The notes below the pieces were generated by a model, which did not search any database, was not told where the DNA came from, and was given only the letters and a program-made list of their open reading frames with translations. A stretch of 64,000 bases of DNA from Vibrionales bacterium SWAT-3. GTDB lineage: Bacteria; Pseudomonadota; Gammaproteobacteria; Enterobacterales; Vibrionaceae. The stretch is taken from NCBI GenBank assembly GCA_000169995.1, contig AAZW01000011.1, forward strand, positions 1-64,000, read 5' to 3'. The stretch's first letter is position 1, and the number at the start of each line of letters is the position of its first letter. This document shows positions 37,476 to 58,597 of this stretch, one piece after another. A program made the translations under genes and the position numbers.

Positions 37476-38528
37476 TTACTGCTCTTTATAGTGAACGTCG
37501 CTCAAATCACGAAGACGTTGCGCCGCTTGCTCCGCCGTCAGGTCACGTTGCGATTCTGCTAGCATTTCATAGCCCACCATGAACTTACGAACCGATGCAC
37601 TGCGCAGTAGTGGCGGGTAGAACAGAGCGTGCAGTTGCCAATGATCGATGTCGGCGCCCTCTTCAAAGAAAGGCGCGTAGTGCCAACCCATCGAGTATGG
37701 GAATGAGCATTGGAACAAGTTGTCGTAGCGACTAGTTAGCTTCTTAATCGCGACCGCTAAATCATCACGCTGCTCATCAGTTAATTCGTTCATGCGGCGA
37801 ATATGCGTCTTAGGTAGCAACATGGTTTCAAACGGCCATGCTGCCCAATAAGGAACGACAGCAATCCAGTGCTCGGTTTCAACCACTCTGCGAGAACCGT
37901 CTTTCATTTCAGCTTCAACGTAGTCTACTAATAGGTTTGAACCTTGTTGTTCGAAGTACTCTTTTAACAGTTTATCTTTACGCTCAATCTCGTTTGGCAA
38001 AAAGCTGTTCGCCCAGATTTGGCCGTGGGGGTGAGGCTGAGAGCAGCCCATGGTCTCGCCCTTGTTTTCAAACGCTTGAACCCATAGATAATCTTTTCCT
38101 AATTCTTCTATCTGCTCATTCCAGGTATCAATCACACCACGGATTTTGTTCACCGGTAGTTCCGGCAGTGTTTTACTGTGGTCTGGCGAGAAGCAGATAA
38201 CGCGGCTCAGCCCTCGAACACCTTGAGCCTTAAATAGAGGATTGTCAGACTCTGGAGCGTCAGGCGAATCAGGCATCAACGCCGCGAAATCGTTACTGAA
38301 CACGTAAGTTCCGTCGTAGTCTGGGTTCTCATCACCCGAGATACGCGTGTTAGTTGGACAAAGGAAGCACTCTTTGTCGTACGCTGGCAGTTGCTCAGTG
38401 GATGGCTTTTCATCTTGGCCACTCCACGGGCGTTTCGCACGATGCGGCGAGACTAAGATCCATTGACCCGTTAGTGGGTTATAACGACGGTGTGGATGGT
38501 CTACTGGGTTAAATTCAACTTTTGACAT
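37476..38528 (-). CDS. galT: Galactose-1-phosphate uridylyltransferase
   Basis: 350 residues. HIT-superfamily enzyme with zinc Cys pair CFLCP (Cys54, Cys57) and the active-site HPH: Cys162-Ser-Gln-Pro-His166-Pro-His168-Gly, His166 being the nucleophile that carries UMP. Swaps UMP between UDP-glucose and galactose-1-phosphate in the Leloir pathway. Flanked on both sides by gaps that hold repeat copies. Confidence 0.97.
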   Translation of the reverse strand: MSKVEFNPVDHPHRRYNPLTGQWILVSPHRAKRPWSGQDEKPSTEQLPAYDKECFLCPTNTRISGDENPDYDGTYVFSNDFAALMPDSPDAPESDNPLFKAQGVRGLSRVICFSPDHSKTLPELPVNKIRGVIDTWNEQIEELGKDYLWVQAFENKGETMGCSQPHPHGQIWANSFLPNEIERKDKLLKEYFEQQGSNLLVDYVEAEMKDGSRRVVETEHWIAVVPYWAAWPFETMLLPKTHIRRMNELTDEQRDDLAVAIKKLTSRYDNLFQCSFPYSMGWHYAPFFEEGADIDHWQLHALFYPPLLRSASVRKFMVGYEMLAESQRDLTAEQAAQRLRDLSDVHYKEQ

Positions 38529-38592
38529 ACTTACATTGCTCTTAATTTTTGTGTCTTGGCACTTTCACCAAGATAAGTAATTCTTCTGCGAG

Positions 38593-38633
38593 GAGATTCC
38601 CTATCACGCTCGTCCCTCGCTGTAGGGAATGAC
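38593..38633 (-). repeat. Dispersed inverted repeat, copy A2
   Basis: On the minus strand GTCATTCCCTACAGCGAGGG ... GGGAATCTC; 41 bp, with internal pairing ATTCCCTA/TAGGGAAT. Same layout as A1. Confidence 0.78.
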
Positions 38634-38753
38634 GTTTGAGTTCATCGCTTAAAACTCAGTGTCTAAACCTCTATGTTTAGACGTTTATCCAGAGCTCTAT
38701 AGTTCGGTGCATCAGCTAATAGCCTATGGCGCTCAATAACCTTTAACTCATCC

Positions 38754-38791
38754 GTCATTCCAGAATCGAGGTACGAGATATCTGGAATCTC
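38754..38791 (+). repeat. Dispersed inverted repeat, copy B2
   Basis: GTCATTCCAGAATCGAGG ... ATCTGGAATCTC; ATTCCAGA pairs with TCTGGAAT. Nearly identical to B1. Confidence 0.8.
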
Positions 38792-38858
38792 TCTTTTCTA
38801 ATCTCTTACCTCTGCATTCCCCAAAGAAGTTGGAGTTGCAGCTTTCAATTACATCAAG

Positions 38859-39869
38859 TTAGTAACCATTAGGGTTATTCGACTGCCAATTCCACGTATC
38901 CGCCGTCATCTCCATCACGCTGCGTGTCGCCTTCCAGCCAAGTTCACGTTCCGCCTTTTCCGTGCTTGCCCAACATTCAGCAATATCACCAGCACGGCGT
39001 GGACAGATTTCATAAGGAACCGGCTTACCTGATGCTTCAGCAAAAGCTTGCAGCATTTCTAGAACACTCGATCCCTTACCTGTCCCTAGGTTGTAAATGT
39101 GCAAACCTGCCTTTTCGCCCACCGCTTTTAGTGCTGCGACATGGCTATCGGCCAAATCCATCACGTGGATGTAGTCACGAACGCCAGTTCCATCCGGTGT
39201 TGGGTAATCGTTTCCAAAGATAGAAAGCTTCTCTCTACGACCGACAGCAACCTGCGCGATGAATGGCATTAAGTTGTTTGGAATCCCCTGTGGATCTTCG
39301 CCCATAGTGCCTGACGGGTGCGCGCCAACCGGGTTGAAATAGCGAAGCAGAGTCACGCTCCAGTCATTTTCAGCGTTGAATAAATCACTCAAACACTCTT
39401 CAACCATGTACTTACTTCGGCCATAAGGGTTAGTCGTTGCACCTGTTGGAGAGCTTTCGGTGATTGGCACAATCTCAGGGTCACCGTAGACAGTCGCTGA
39501 AGAGCTAAACACGATACTTTTCACGCCCGCTTTTTTCATACAGCGAGCAAGAACCAATGAACCATTAACGTTGTTATCGTAGTATTCCAAAGGCTTAGCG
39601 ACCGATTCACCCACCGCTTTTAGGCCTGCAAAATGAATCACAGCTTGGATATCATGCTTGGCAAACACGCCATCTAAAAACGACTCATCACGGATATCAC
39701 CTAAGTAAAATGTTGGTGTTTGACCGGTTAGCGCATTGATTCGCTCCAGTACTAGCTCTTTGCTATTGCAAAGGTTGTCTACAATGATTGGCTCCATACC
39801 TGCCTGCATCATTTGGATGCATGTATGGCTCCCGATGTAACCCATACCGCCTGTAACCAGTACTTTCAC
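38859..39869 (-). CDS. galE: UDP-glucose 4-epimerase
   Basis: 337 residues from a GTG at 39869 with AGAGAGG in front; the track frame to 39896 adds nine residues before the conserved KVLVTGGMGYIGSH. Short-chain-dehydrogenase fold: NAD loop GGMGYIG, catalytic Ser/Thr-Tyr in SSATVYGD and YGRSKYMVE (Tyr near 148). Interconverts UDP-galactose and UDP-glucose. First gene of galE-T-K-M; the perfect GalR operator lies 120 bases upstream. Confidence 0.97.
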   Translation of the reverse strand: MKVLVTGGMGYIGSHTCIQMMQAGMEPIIVDNLCNSKELVLERINALTGQTPTFYLGDIRDESFLDGVFAKHDIQAVIHFAGLKAVGESVAKPLEYYDNNVNGSLVLARCMKKAGVKSIVFSSSATVYGDPEIVPITESSPTGATTNPYGRSKYMVEECLSDLFNAENDWSVTLLRYFNPVGAHPSGTMGEDPQGIPNNLMPFIAQVAVGRREKLSIFGNDYPTPDGTGVRDYIHVMDLADSHVAALKAVGEKAGLHIYNLGTGKGSSVLEMLQAFAEASGKPVPYEICPRRAGDIAECWASTEKAERELGWKATRSVMEMTADTWNWQSNNPNGY

Positions 39870-39989
39870 AATCAACCTCTCTTCGCTGTCATTCACGATT
39901 TAATCTGAGCCAATACGCTGCGTATTGGCTCGTTGTTGCGGAAATAGTAGCAGCCAATTTGGCAATATTTCTGTGATCAGAACCACGAA

Positions 39990-40005
39990 TTGTAAACGTT
40001 TACAA
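39990..40005. promoter_or_regulatory. Perfect GalR-type operator
   Basis: TTGTAAACGTTTACAA is a perfect 16-bp palindrome with the central CG step of LacI/GalR-family operators. It lies upstream of galE and also 259 bases before ebgR, so it could connect both systems. Confidence 0.8.
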
Positions 40006-41247
<1,242 letters not shown>

Positions 41248-41270
41248 CAATATCTTTCAAATAGATAACC

Positions 41271-41303
41271 AAAGGCCACCCATATATCGGGTGGCCTTTT
41301 TTA
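41271..41303 (+). terminator. Terminator of ebgR
   Basis: 11-bp perfect stem AAAGGCCACCC (41271-41281) with GGGTGGCCTTT (41289-41299), then T6. Confidence 0.92.
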
Positions 41304-41401
41304 TGCCTGCCACATCACTTTTCATTCGCCTTCTCCCTTGTAAAATCCGCAGTCTAAAGCACCCAATAGCATTCTTTTAAGTGGATCACACAGCACTGTA
41401 A

Positions 41402-45142
<3,741 letters not shown>

Positions 45143-45211
45143 CAACAACCCTATCTATTCACAGTATGTACCGAGTCTTGCCGTTCAAGGCTCTAACATG
45201 CTGAACAAAGC

Positions 45212-45244
45212 CTCAATGCTTCCTCCCTACAAGGAAGCATTGAG
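45212..45244 (+). other. 12-bp hairpin between ebgC and the permease gene
   Basis: CTCAATGCTTCC (45212-45223) pairs perfectly with 45233-45244, loop TCCCTACAA. No T run follows, so an mRNA processing or partial-termination element inside the operon is more likely than a full terminator. Confidence 0.6.
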
Positions 45245-45259
45245 AAATAACGACTATAA

Positions 45260-46708
<1,449 letters not shown>

Positions 46709-46733
46709 CCTTAGTTAACCTTCAGTATTTATA

Positions 46734-46759
46734 AAAAAGCGCCCAATACGGCGCTTTTT
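46734..46759 (+). terminator. Terminator after permease copy 1
   Basis: 10-bp stem AAAAAGCGCC with GGCGCTTTTT, loop CAATAC. Confidence 0.9.
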
Positions 46760-48693
<1,934 letters not shown>

Positions 48694-48695
<2 letters not shown>

Positions 48696-48726
48696 GGCAC
48701 TCCCCAATTCGGTGAGTGCCTTTTTA
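48694..48726 (+). terminator. Terminator after permease copy 2
   Basis: AAGGCACTC (48694-48702) with GAGTGCCTT (48714-48722), extended by CC/GG, then T5. It overlaps the stop codon. Confidence 0.88.
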
Positions 48727-50079
<1,353 letters not shown>

Positions 50080-50082
50080 TAA

Positions 50083-52470
<2,388 letters not shown>

Positions 52471-52534
52471 ATTAAAACCTATACCTGTCTTCTGGAATTC
52501 AATGAAAAGATAACCTCATAAATTTCAGGCTTTG

Positions 52535-52566
52535 GCACTCAGTATCTCGCTGAGTGCTTTTTTTTC
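52535..52566 (+). terminator. Terminator of ygjJK
   Basis: 8-bp stem GCACTCAG (52535-52542) with CTGAGTGC (52550-52557), followed by a long T run. Confidence 0.88.
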
Positions 52567-52859
52567 ACTTCTCAATCAGCATGAAAAGTAAGGTATAGGA
52601 GCATTCGGCCTACTATGATCCTTTTACTCTCACTCCAGCTCATTGAGCTTTTGTTGCTATTTTTCAGTGGCTGAAATCCGGTCGAATCACACCATGAAAC
52701 ACGCGAATAAGTTTCACCGCAAAGAGCTAGAATGTGGGCAATACGGGTTTATTCAAAATATCTTTACCCTTATTCGTAATCCGGACATTAATTTGATAGT
52801 CGTTTACCCAATAACCACTAAACTATAGTCTCGCCTTCCCTTTTTTTGAGAAAACCTAA
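52567..52859. other. Gap before the MATE gene
   Basis: Contains copy 2 of the 25-bp repeat (52603-52627). A 61-codon frame at 52643-52828 lacks a ribosome site and is not called. Confidence 0.5.
52603..52627 (+). repeat. 25-bp repeat, copy 2
   Basis: ATTCGGCCTACTATGATCCT begins this block; it matches 36068-36092 at 22 of 25 positions. Confidence 0.55.
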
Positions 52860-54200
52860 ATGCCTAATGCTGATTCCACCCTAAACAAACGCATGGGAAT
52901 CGTTGCGCTCACTTGGCCAATTTTCATCGAAGTACTGCTTCGAACTGCACTAAACACCAGTGATGTATTCATGTTATCTGGATACTCAGACAAAGCCGTG
53001 TCTGCTGTTGGTGTTATCTCTCAGATATCCTTTTTCCTAATCATCGTATCGACCATGGTCAGCAGTGGAACTGGTATTCTCATTGCCCAATACAATGGCG
53101 CCTCACGCGATCAAGAAAGCGCGCAAGTCGGCGTTGCCAGCATCATATTGGCCATCATTACCGGTATATTGCTGAGTATTTTCGCGGTGCTGGGTGCAGA
53201 GTACTTTATTCCGCTTTATCAGCTTGAAGCTCAGGTTGAGCAGTACGCACAAGAGTACTTGTTCATCAGTGGCGCACTCACTTTCAACGTTACAATAGGC
53301 GTGGTACTTACCACTATCCTTCGCAGTCATGGTTACTCTAAATCTCCAATGGTCATCAATATGATTGCTGGTGTTATTAATATCTTCGGTAACTACTGCG
53401 CGCTCTACCAACCTTTTGGCTTACCGGTATACGGCGTTCAAGGGGTAGCCATCGCAACCGTGACGAGCCAAGTGATTGGCATGTTTATCTTGATTGGTGT
53501 GGTCAGAAGTACAGGCATAGACCTACCCGTGAAACAGTTTAAATCGGTACCGAAATCTATCTATCAGAAGATAATGAAGATCGGTTCGATGAACGCAGGT
53601 GAAGTGCTCTCTTACAACATGGCCCAAATCAGCATTACCTTTTTTGTCGTTCAAATGGGCACATCATCACTGGCGGCCTTTACCTACGCTCAGAACATCG
53701 CACGTCTCTCGTTCGCTTTTGCTTTAGCCATTGGTCAAGGTAGCCAAATTCAAACCGGTTATTACATTGGTAAGGGATGGATCGATGAAATCACGTCACG
53801 CGTTCAGCGCTACTTTGTGGTGGGTTTCATCGCCTCAACCACGATCACCTGTGTGGTTTACCTATTCCGTTATGAGATTCTCGACCTGTTCACACAAGAT
53901 CCTGAGATCATCGCATTAGCGGCAGGGCTGATTGCGGGGTCAATCATTCTCGAAGCGGGGCGAGTATTTAACCTTATCTTCATCTCATGTTTGAAAGCCG
54001 CTGGCGATATTAAGTTCCCAGTAAAAATGGGCATCCTCAGCATGTGGGGCATTGGGGTTGCCATGAGCTATTTGCTCGGCGTGCACTGGGGTTATGGTGT
54101 GCTTGGTGCTTGGATGGCTATCGCGATGGATGAATGGTTCCGCGGCATCATCATGGCGTACCGCTGGCGAGCAAAAAAATGGACTCGTTTCTCGCTTTAA
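52860..54200 (+). CDS. MATE-family efflux transporter
   Basis: 446 residues, 12 membrane helices in two MatE repeats (about 15-175 and 240-405), with the typical first-helix text ALTWPIFIEVLLRTALNTSDV and SGTGILIAQYNGA. Sodium- or proton-driven exporter of cationic compounds; the closest named group cannot be fixed by eye. Short for NorM (about 456), but complete. Monocistronic with a strong terminator. Confidence 0.9.
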   Translation: MPNADSTLNKRMGIVALTWPIFIEVLLRTALNTSDVFMLSGYSDKAVSAVGVISQISFFLIIVSTMVSSGTGILIAQYNGASRDQESAQVGVASIILAIITGILLSIFAVLGAEYFIPLYQLEAQVEQYAQEYLFISGALTFNVTIGVVLTTILRSHGYSKSPMVINMIAGVINIFGNYCALYQPFGLPVYGVQGVAIATVTSQVIGMFILIGVVRSTGIDLPVKQFKSVPKSIYQKIMKIGSMNAGEVLSYNMAQISITFFVVQMGTSSLAAFTYAQNIARLSFAFALAIGQGSQIQTGYYIGKGWIDEITSRVQRYFVVGFIASTTITCVVYLFRYEILDLFTQDPEIIALAAGLIAGSIILEAGRVFNLIFISCLKAAGDIKFPVKMGILSMWGIGVAMSYLLGVHWGYGVLGAWMAIAMDEWFRGIIMAYRWRAKKWTRFSL

Positions 54201-54240
54201 GTGATTGAAGATACGTGAGTAAATTTGACTGATGCAAAAG

Positions 54241-54270
54241 AAAAAGCGCTAGGGGGAGCTAGCGCTTTTT
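54241..54270 (+). terminator. Terminator of the MATE gene
   Basis: 12-bp perfect stem AAAAAGCGCTAG with CTAGCGCTTTTT, loop GGGGAG. Confidence 0.93.
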
Positions 54271-54524
54271 AGACCAACTAAATCCATTTAGCCTGGCAGT
54301 TTTTTAAGCTATATCATATGGATATAACCAATTTTTTTTACTTAGGTAAATCAAAAAGCCTATTCTTTACGACTGCTTTGAGTCGTAAATTAAGTATAGT
54401 CGGACTGTAGAAAATGGAAGGAATTATTTCGTTTATTTTTGATGTCTTGCGAAAGACTCAAGTAGAAAAGCAGCCCAGATGGACTAACCTTTAATCATGA
54501 ATAAAAATCTTGATGAGAGGCAAT
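54271..54524. other. Leader region of the PAP2 gene
   Basis: Contains a 9-bp perfect hairpin TTTACGACT/AGTCGTAAA (54366-54389, loop GCTTTG) without a T run, and GAGAGGC before the start. No gene seen. Confidence 0.5.
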
Positions 54525-55637
54525 ATGGGTTCAGAGACAACGCCTTCTAAGACCGCCTCTCAGACAGAACATTCAGACTTGTTATCGTCGTTATTTTTTG
54601 AGTTTAAGAGAAATAAATTAATCTTATATTTTATTGCAGTAACAACACCTCTCACCTTACTTACCAGCCTGCTAGTACCCCATGAACTCGTCTATGATGT
54701 CTACACTTACCTTGAGGTATTAGCCATCATTAGTTACGTCTCCTTTGTCTTATGGGCGACTTACTTCTACTTTCATATGCTTTTTACCAGAGAACAAAAG
54801 CCAACAATAAAATTTTTAAACAAACTCAAAACACTTCTTTGTCCCATATCTAAGCCAATCAGTTTCATCATTTTGATGATCTCGCTCAACGTGGCCTTTT
54901 CAAACTACACTTTTTTAAAATCCCTCATCCCATACTTTAACCACTATGCATTTGACCTAGACTTCTACTATCTAGACAAATGGCTACACTTCGGCTTCTC
55001 TCCATGGGAAGTCACACACTACTTGTTCCCTGGAGCACTCTCTTCATTGGTGATCAGCGCGCTATATAATTTATGGTTTTTCCTTATGTGGGGCATGCTT
55101 TTGTTCTTTGTCATTGATAGGAAAAACGAACTACTCCGTAACCAATTTCTACTAACTTTCTTGAGCTCATGGTTAGTGATCGGCAACGTGATGGCCACAC
55201 TACTCTCCTCTGCTGGTCCTGCTTTCTTTCATCACTTCGAAAGCCTTGATGCTTATGCTCAGCTGATGCAGAGGTTAGAATCACAAAGCGAATACCTTTC
55301 CGAACAGGGCTTTCTGCCGCTTTGGATGCTTTCAACACAAGACATGCTCTGGGAAAACTACATTGATGGCGTAATCATTAAAGGCTCGGGAATATCCGCT
55401 ATGCCTAGCTTGCATGTCACGATCGCGGTGTTGATGGCTATGACTGCATTCAAACTCAACAAAAAACTCGGATATGTGGCTTGGGTGTATACCTTCATTA
55501 TTCAGATAGGTTCGGTACATTTGGCCTGGCATTACGCTGTTGATGGTTATGTGGGAGCCTTGTGTGTCGTCATTCTCTGGCACTTAATCGGATACCTGCT
55601 TAGACGGAACCACCAATCAATTACCCAGCATCAATAA
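54525..55637 (+). CDS. PAP2-superfamily membrane enzyme, IPC-synthase (Aur1)-like
   Basis: 370 residues from the ATG at 54525 (GAGAGGCAAT before it). About six membrane helices. Lipid phosphatase motifs of the inositolphosphotransferase type: GSGISAMPSLHV (catalytic His) and HLAWHYAVDGYVG (second catalytic His plus Asp). This pattern belongs to PAP2_3/Aur1-like proteins, which transfer or remove phospho-head groups on lipids; the bacterial substrate is unknown. Its 3' end overlaps the convergent LysR gene by 17 bases. Confidence 0.82.
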   Translation: MGSETTPSKTASQTEHSDLLSSLFFEFKRNKLILYFIAVTTPLTLLTSLLVPHELVYDVYTYLEVLAIISYVSFVLWATYFYFHMLFTREQKPTIKFLNKLKTLLCPISKPISFIILMISLNVAFSNYTFLKSLIPYFNHYAFDLDFYYLDKWLHFGFSPWEVTHYLFPGALSSLVISALYNLWFFLMWGMLLFFVIDRKNELLRNQFLLTFLSSWLVIGNVMATLLSSAGPAFFHHFESLDAYAQLMQRLESQSEYLSEQGFLPLWMLSTQDMLWENYIDGVIIKGSGISAMPSLHVTIAVLMAMTAFKLNKKLGYVAWVYTFIIQIGSVHLAWHYAVDGYVGALCVVILWHLIGYLLRRNHQSITQHQ

Positions 55638-56550
55638 CAATCTCCACCGCTTGCGAAATCACATCTCTCAAGTGCCTACTCTTATCGTCTAAATGCTTTC
55701 CCTTGCGATAAACAAGCTGTATATCGAAATCGGGAACGTCTATCGGCGGAGCAACAGCGACCAATGAGACCTCTGTATTTACGCCACTTCTCGCGACCAA
55801 CTTAGGCACTATACATAACAACTTCCTACCACTAATCAAGCGTTTAACGGTTAAAAAGTTACTCGATGCAATCGCAACCTTTCGCGTATAACCCAGTGCA
55901 GCAAGTTTTGCATCAACGGCGGTTTTTAACTCACCACTTGGCGAGACTAACGCATGCTCTACAGAGACAAAGGATTGCAATGATATAGGCAGTTCAATAT
56001 CTAAAACGGACTCATCCAGTAAGCATACATGCTGCTCGGTATAGAGATGTTTCGTACGATACAGTTTTGGCACCTCTCCGAAACTGCCGATGACGATGTC
56101 TAGCTTCGCCTCTTCAAATACATTTTGATAATTGGTTCGATTGACGTTAAAAAACGCCACCTGAGAGCTTGGAGAAGACTGCTTAATAAAGTCGAAGATC
56201 ATTGGACCAAACATCTGCTCTGCGTAATCCGTCAGGCCTATTTTCCAAGTGCCTTTATAAGTGGCTACATCAAACGATTTAGAAAGTAGTACTTCAGATT
56301 GAATGGTATTGAGCAAAGCATCGACAGTGCTTGATAGCTCTATAGCTCTCTCCGTCGCCTCCATCTTGCTCCCTACTCGCTCAAACAGAGGATCATCAAA
56401 CAACTTTCTAAGTCGCTGAAGGCTATGGCTCATCGCTGACTGACTGACATAACAGCGCTCAGCCGCTTTACTTACACTGTTCGTTTTGTACAACGCTTGC
56501 AGTGCTATCAATAAGTTAAGGTCGATCCCTTTCCAGTTAAAATCAGCCAT
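55621..56550 (-). CDS. LysR-family transcriptional regulator
   Basis: 309 residues. Winged helix-turn-helix (about 8-66, SVSKAAERCYVSQSAMSHSL) followed by the LFDDPLFERVG joint typical of the NodD/NahR/LeuO-like branch, and a periplasmic-binding-like effector domain (about 95-300). Divergent from the chromate-family transporter with a 100-bp gap, so that gene is the likely target. Effector unknown. Confidence 0.9.
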   Translation of the reverse strand: MADFNWKGIDLNLLIALQALYKTNSVSKAAERCYVSQSAMSHSLQRLRKLFDDPLFERVGSKMEATERAIELSSTVDALLNTIQSEVLLSKSFDVATYKGTWKIGLTDYAEQMFGPMIFDFIKQSSPSSQVAFFNVNRTNYQNVFEEAKLDIVIGSFGEVPKLYRTKHLYTEQHVCLLDESVLDIELPISLQSFVSVEHALVSPSGELKTAVDAKLAALGYTRKVAIASSNFLTVKRLISGRKLLCIVPKLVARSGVNTEVSLVAVAPPIDVPDFDIQLVYRKGKHLDDKSRHLRDVISQAVEIVIDAG

Positions 56551-56650
56551 TTAAAAAACCCATTTCATTAATAGTTATAATTAAAACAATTAATTTGAAT
56601 CATAGTGCAAGTCACCATAAATTACGCTAAACATTTATCTGGAATCGATC

Positions 56651-57799
56651 ATGCTTTCAATTTTTAAAACCTTTTTCTGGCTTGGCTGGATTAGCTTTGG
56701 TGGGCCAGCTGCACACATCGGCTACTTCCGTAAAACCTTTGTTGAGAAGCTTAATTGGCTATCTGATGAAGAATACGGGCAAATTGTCGCGCTTAGTCAA
56801 TTTCTACCCGGCCCAGGTTCAAGCCAAGTTGGCTTTGCGGTTGGCTACAAAAGAGGTGGCTTAACGGGTGCGATTGCTGCGTTTATCGGCTTTACTTCCC
56901 CATCTGTCATCTTAATGTTGATATTAGCTTTGGTGAGCAACCAGCTATTGGAAGCACCTCTGTTTAATTCAATCATTCACGGTTTGAAGCTACTCGCAGT
57001 GGTGGTGGTTGCTGATGCCACATTTGGCATGTACAAAAACTTTTGCCAATCGAAAGTCGCGACTGCTTTGTGTGTCGTTACCGCTGTAGTCCTCCTGTTA
57101 CTTCCTGGGATCTGGCCGCAAATCTTGGTACTTCTATTTGCCGCAATCATTGGCAGCAAGTTTTTGACCTCACAAGAAATTAAAACCGTTCCATCAACAC
57201 ACAAGATCTCCATAACACCGCTCGTTATTTTCGTTGCGCTGTTAGTTGGCCTTCCTCTGTTCAGTGCATATTCTCAAGGTATTGAGGTATTTGGTCTGTT
57301 CTATCAAGCTGGCAGCTTAGTATTCGGTGGTGGTCATGTGGTACTTCCATTGTTGCAGAATGGTATTGGTGACCAACTATCCCAAGATGCGTTCCTAACC
57401 GGCTATGCTGCAGCACAGGCAGTACCTGGTCCTATGTTTACCTTAGCGACATACCTAGGCTATGTATTAATGCCATCGGCACCAATTACTGGCGCTTTGT
57501 TAGCGACAATCGCCGTGTTCTTACCGGGCTTCTTATTGCTACTGGGTGTATTGAAAAACTGGCAGGCAATTGCAAGTAAACCATTAGTTGCTGGTGCACT
57601 TACCGGTGTGAATGCAGCCGTAGTCGGATTACTACTTGCGGCTCTGTATCAGCCAATCTTCACAAGTGCAGTGAGTGGCGGTTTAGACTTCGCTCTGATC
57701 ATCGTAGGTGTGTGGCTATTGAAAACAGTCAAGATGCCAATCGTAGGGCTTGTCGGAACATTTATGCTATTCGGCGCTATGACTGGCTTTGTTCACTAA
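56651..57799 (+). CDS. chrA: Chromate ion transporter family protein (CHR, two-domain)
   Basis: 382 residues, about 10-12 membrane helices in two homologous CHR halves. First half has FGGPAAHIGYFRKTFVEKL and SQFLPGPGSSQVGFAVGY; second half repeats FGGGHVVLPLLQ and AAQAVPGPMFTLATYLGY. Members export chromate or move sulfate-like anions; resistance cannot be assumed from sequence. Control probably by the divergent LysR gene. Confidence 0.9.
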   Translation: MLSIFKTFFWLGWISFGGPAAHIGYFRKTFVEKLNWLSDEEYGQIVALSQFLPGPGSSQVGFAVGYKRGGLTGAIAAFIGFTSPSVILMLILALVSNQLLEAPLFNSIIHGLKLLAVVVVADATFGMYKNFCQSKVATALCVVTAVVLLLLPGIWPQILVLLFAAIIGSKFLTSQEIKTVPSTHKISITPLVIFVALLVGLPLFSAYSQGIEVFGLFYQAGSLVFGGGHVVLPLLQNGIGDQLSQDAFLTGYAAAQAVPGPMFTLATYLGYVLMPSAPITGALLATIAVFLPGFLLLLGVLKNWQAIASKPLVAGALTGVNAAVVGLLLAALYQPIFTSAVSGGLDFALIIVGVWLLKTVKMPIVGLVGTFMLFGAMTGFVH

Positions 57800-57810
57800 A
57801 AAGCTAACCG

Positions 57811-57845
57811 AAGCAAGAGGTTAGTGAATAGCTAACTTCTTGCTT
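57811..57845. terminator. Hairpin between convergent chrA and methyltransferase genes
   Basis: AAGCAAGA (57811-57818) pairs with TCTTGCTT (57838-57845); inner GTTAG/CTAAC. No T run, so weak. Confidence 0.4.
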
Positions 57846-57874
57846 ACGACTGAACGACAGGAACCGCCTAGCCT

Positions 57875-58588
57875 TTAACTAGCAGGTTTGATTCCATGGA
57901 AGTTAAAAAACAAGTTGCAATCAATGAGCGGGATTGGGCTTAGTGGCCAAAAAGAGTGTTTATTATCAGGGAGGTAATACTTTAAAAAGGCGATCAAATT
58001 ATTGCAGGGGTTAACATGCTCTCTCGCCATAATGTAATCATAGTTCCACCCCTTTTTCACTCCAAGTTTTCTTGTCGTCATATAACGGCCAACTTTCCAT
58101 GCAATACCTGGGTCTGTAGGAATCAAAATGGACAAAGTGCCGCCCGGCTTTAATACCCTAAGCCATTCTTTAATCACAAGATGAGGCTCATAAAGGTGTT
58201 CCAATATATGTGTCGCAATAACACGATCAAAGCTGTTACTTTCAAATTCTAGCGCTCGTGCATTCGTTACATTAAAAACGAGCTTGTCATAACTACTCGT
58301 GTTACTGAGTTGCTTTTTTGCCACTTCCAGTGAGGCTGAATCGCCATCACTGACCGTATACTCGTCAAAACTATGCTGAACATGTCTCAAGTGTTCACCC
58401 GTTCCAGAGCCCACTTCTAGCACCTTCGAGAAATGCTCCCTGTTACTGAAAGGCTTCTCACACGCTATATGACCCGCCCTCATCACATAGCCTGTTGTAC
58501 TGCTTTGGTAGACTCGCTCGTCATATTCATCACTGAAACGGGACAAATAATCGAGCCACTCTTTATCTTCATCCTTATTTGTTCTCAT
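57875..58588 (-). CDS. Class I SAM-dependent methyltransferase
   Basis: 237 residues. Rossmann methyltransferase (Methyltransf_11 type): motif I VLEVGSGTGEHLRHV (about 54-68), motif II region EYTVSDGDSAS, RVIATHILEHLYEPH, and LKPGGTLSILIPTDPG. Target unknown. Nine bases after the GT2 gene in the same direction, so part of the glycan cluster; it could methylate a sugar or lipid in that pathway. Confidence 0.85.
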   Translation of the reverse strand: MRTNKDEDKEWLDYLSRFSDEYDERVYQSSTTGYVMRAGHIACEKPFSNREHFSKVLEVGSGTGEHLRHVQHSFDEYTVSDGDSASLEVAKKQLSNTSSYDKLVFNVTNARALEFESNSFDRVIATHILEHLYEPHLVIKEWLRVLKPGGTLSILIPTDPGIAWKVGRYMTTRKLGVKKGWNYDYIMAREHVNPCNNLIAFLKYYLPDNKHSFWPLSPIPLIDCNLFFNFHGIKPAS

Positions 58589-58597
58589 TCCAGAATC

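Larger units (their letters stand above)
38529..38858. other. 330-bp galE-galT gap with repeats
   Basis: No gene. Contains copy A2 (38593-38633), copy B2 (38754-38791) and an 8-bp perfect hairpin GTCTAAAC/GTTTAGAC (38661-38682). Unusually large for a gap inside an operon. Confidence 0.75.

Noticed and set aside
52643-52828. 61-codon frame before the MATE gene
   Set aside because: No ribosome site or recognisable domain; AT-rich gap composition.
54301-54360. TATATCATATGGATATA near-palindrome as an operator
   Set aside because: Imperfect and AT-rich; no supporting context.
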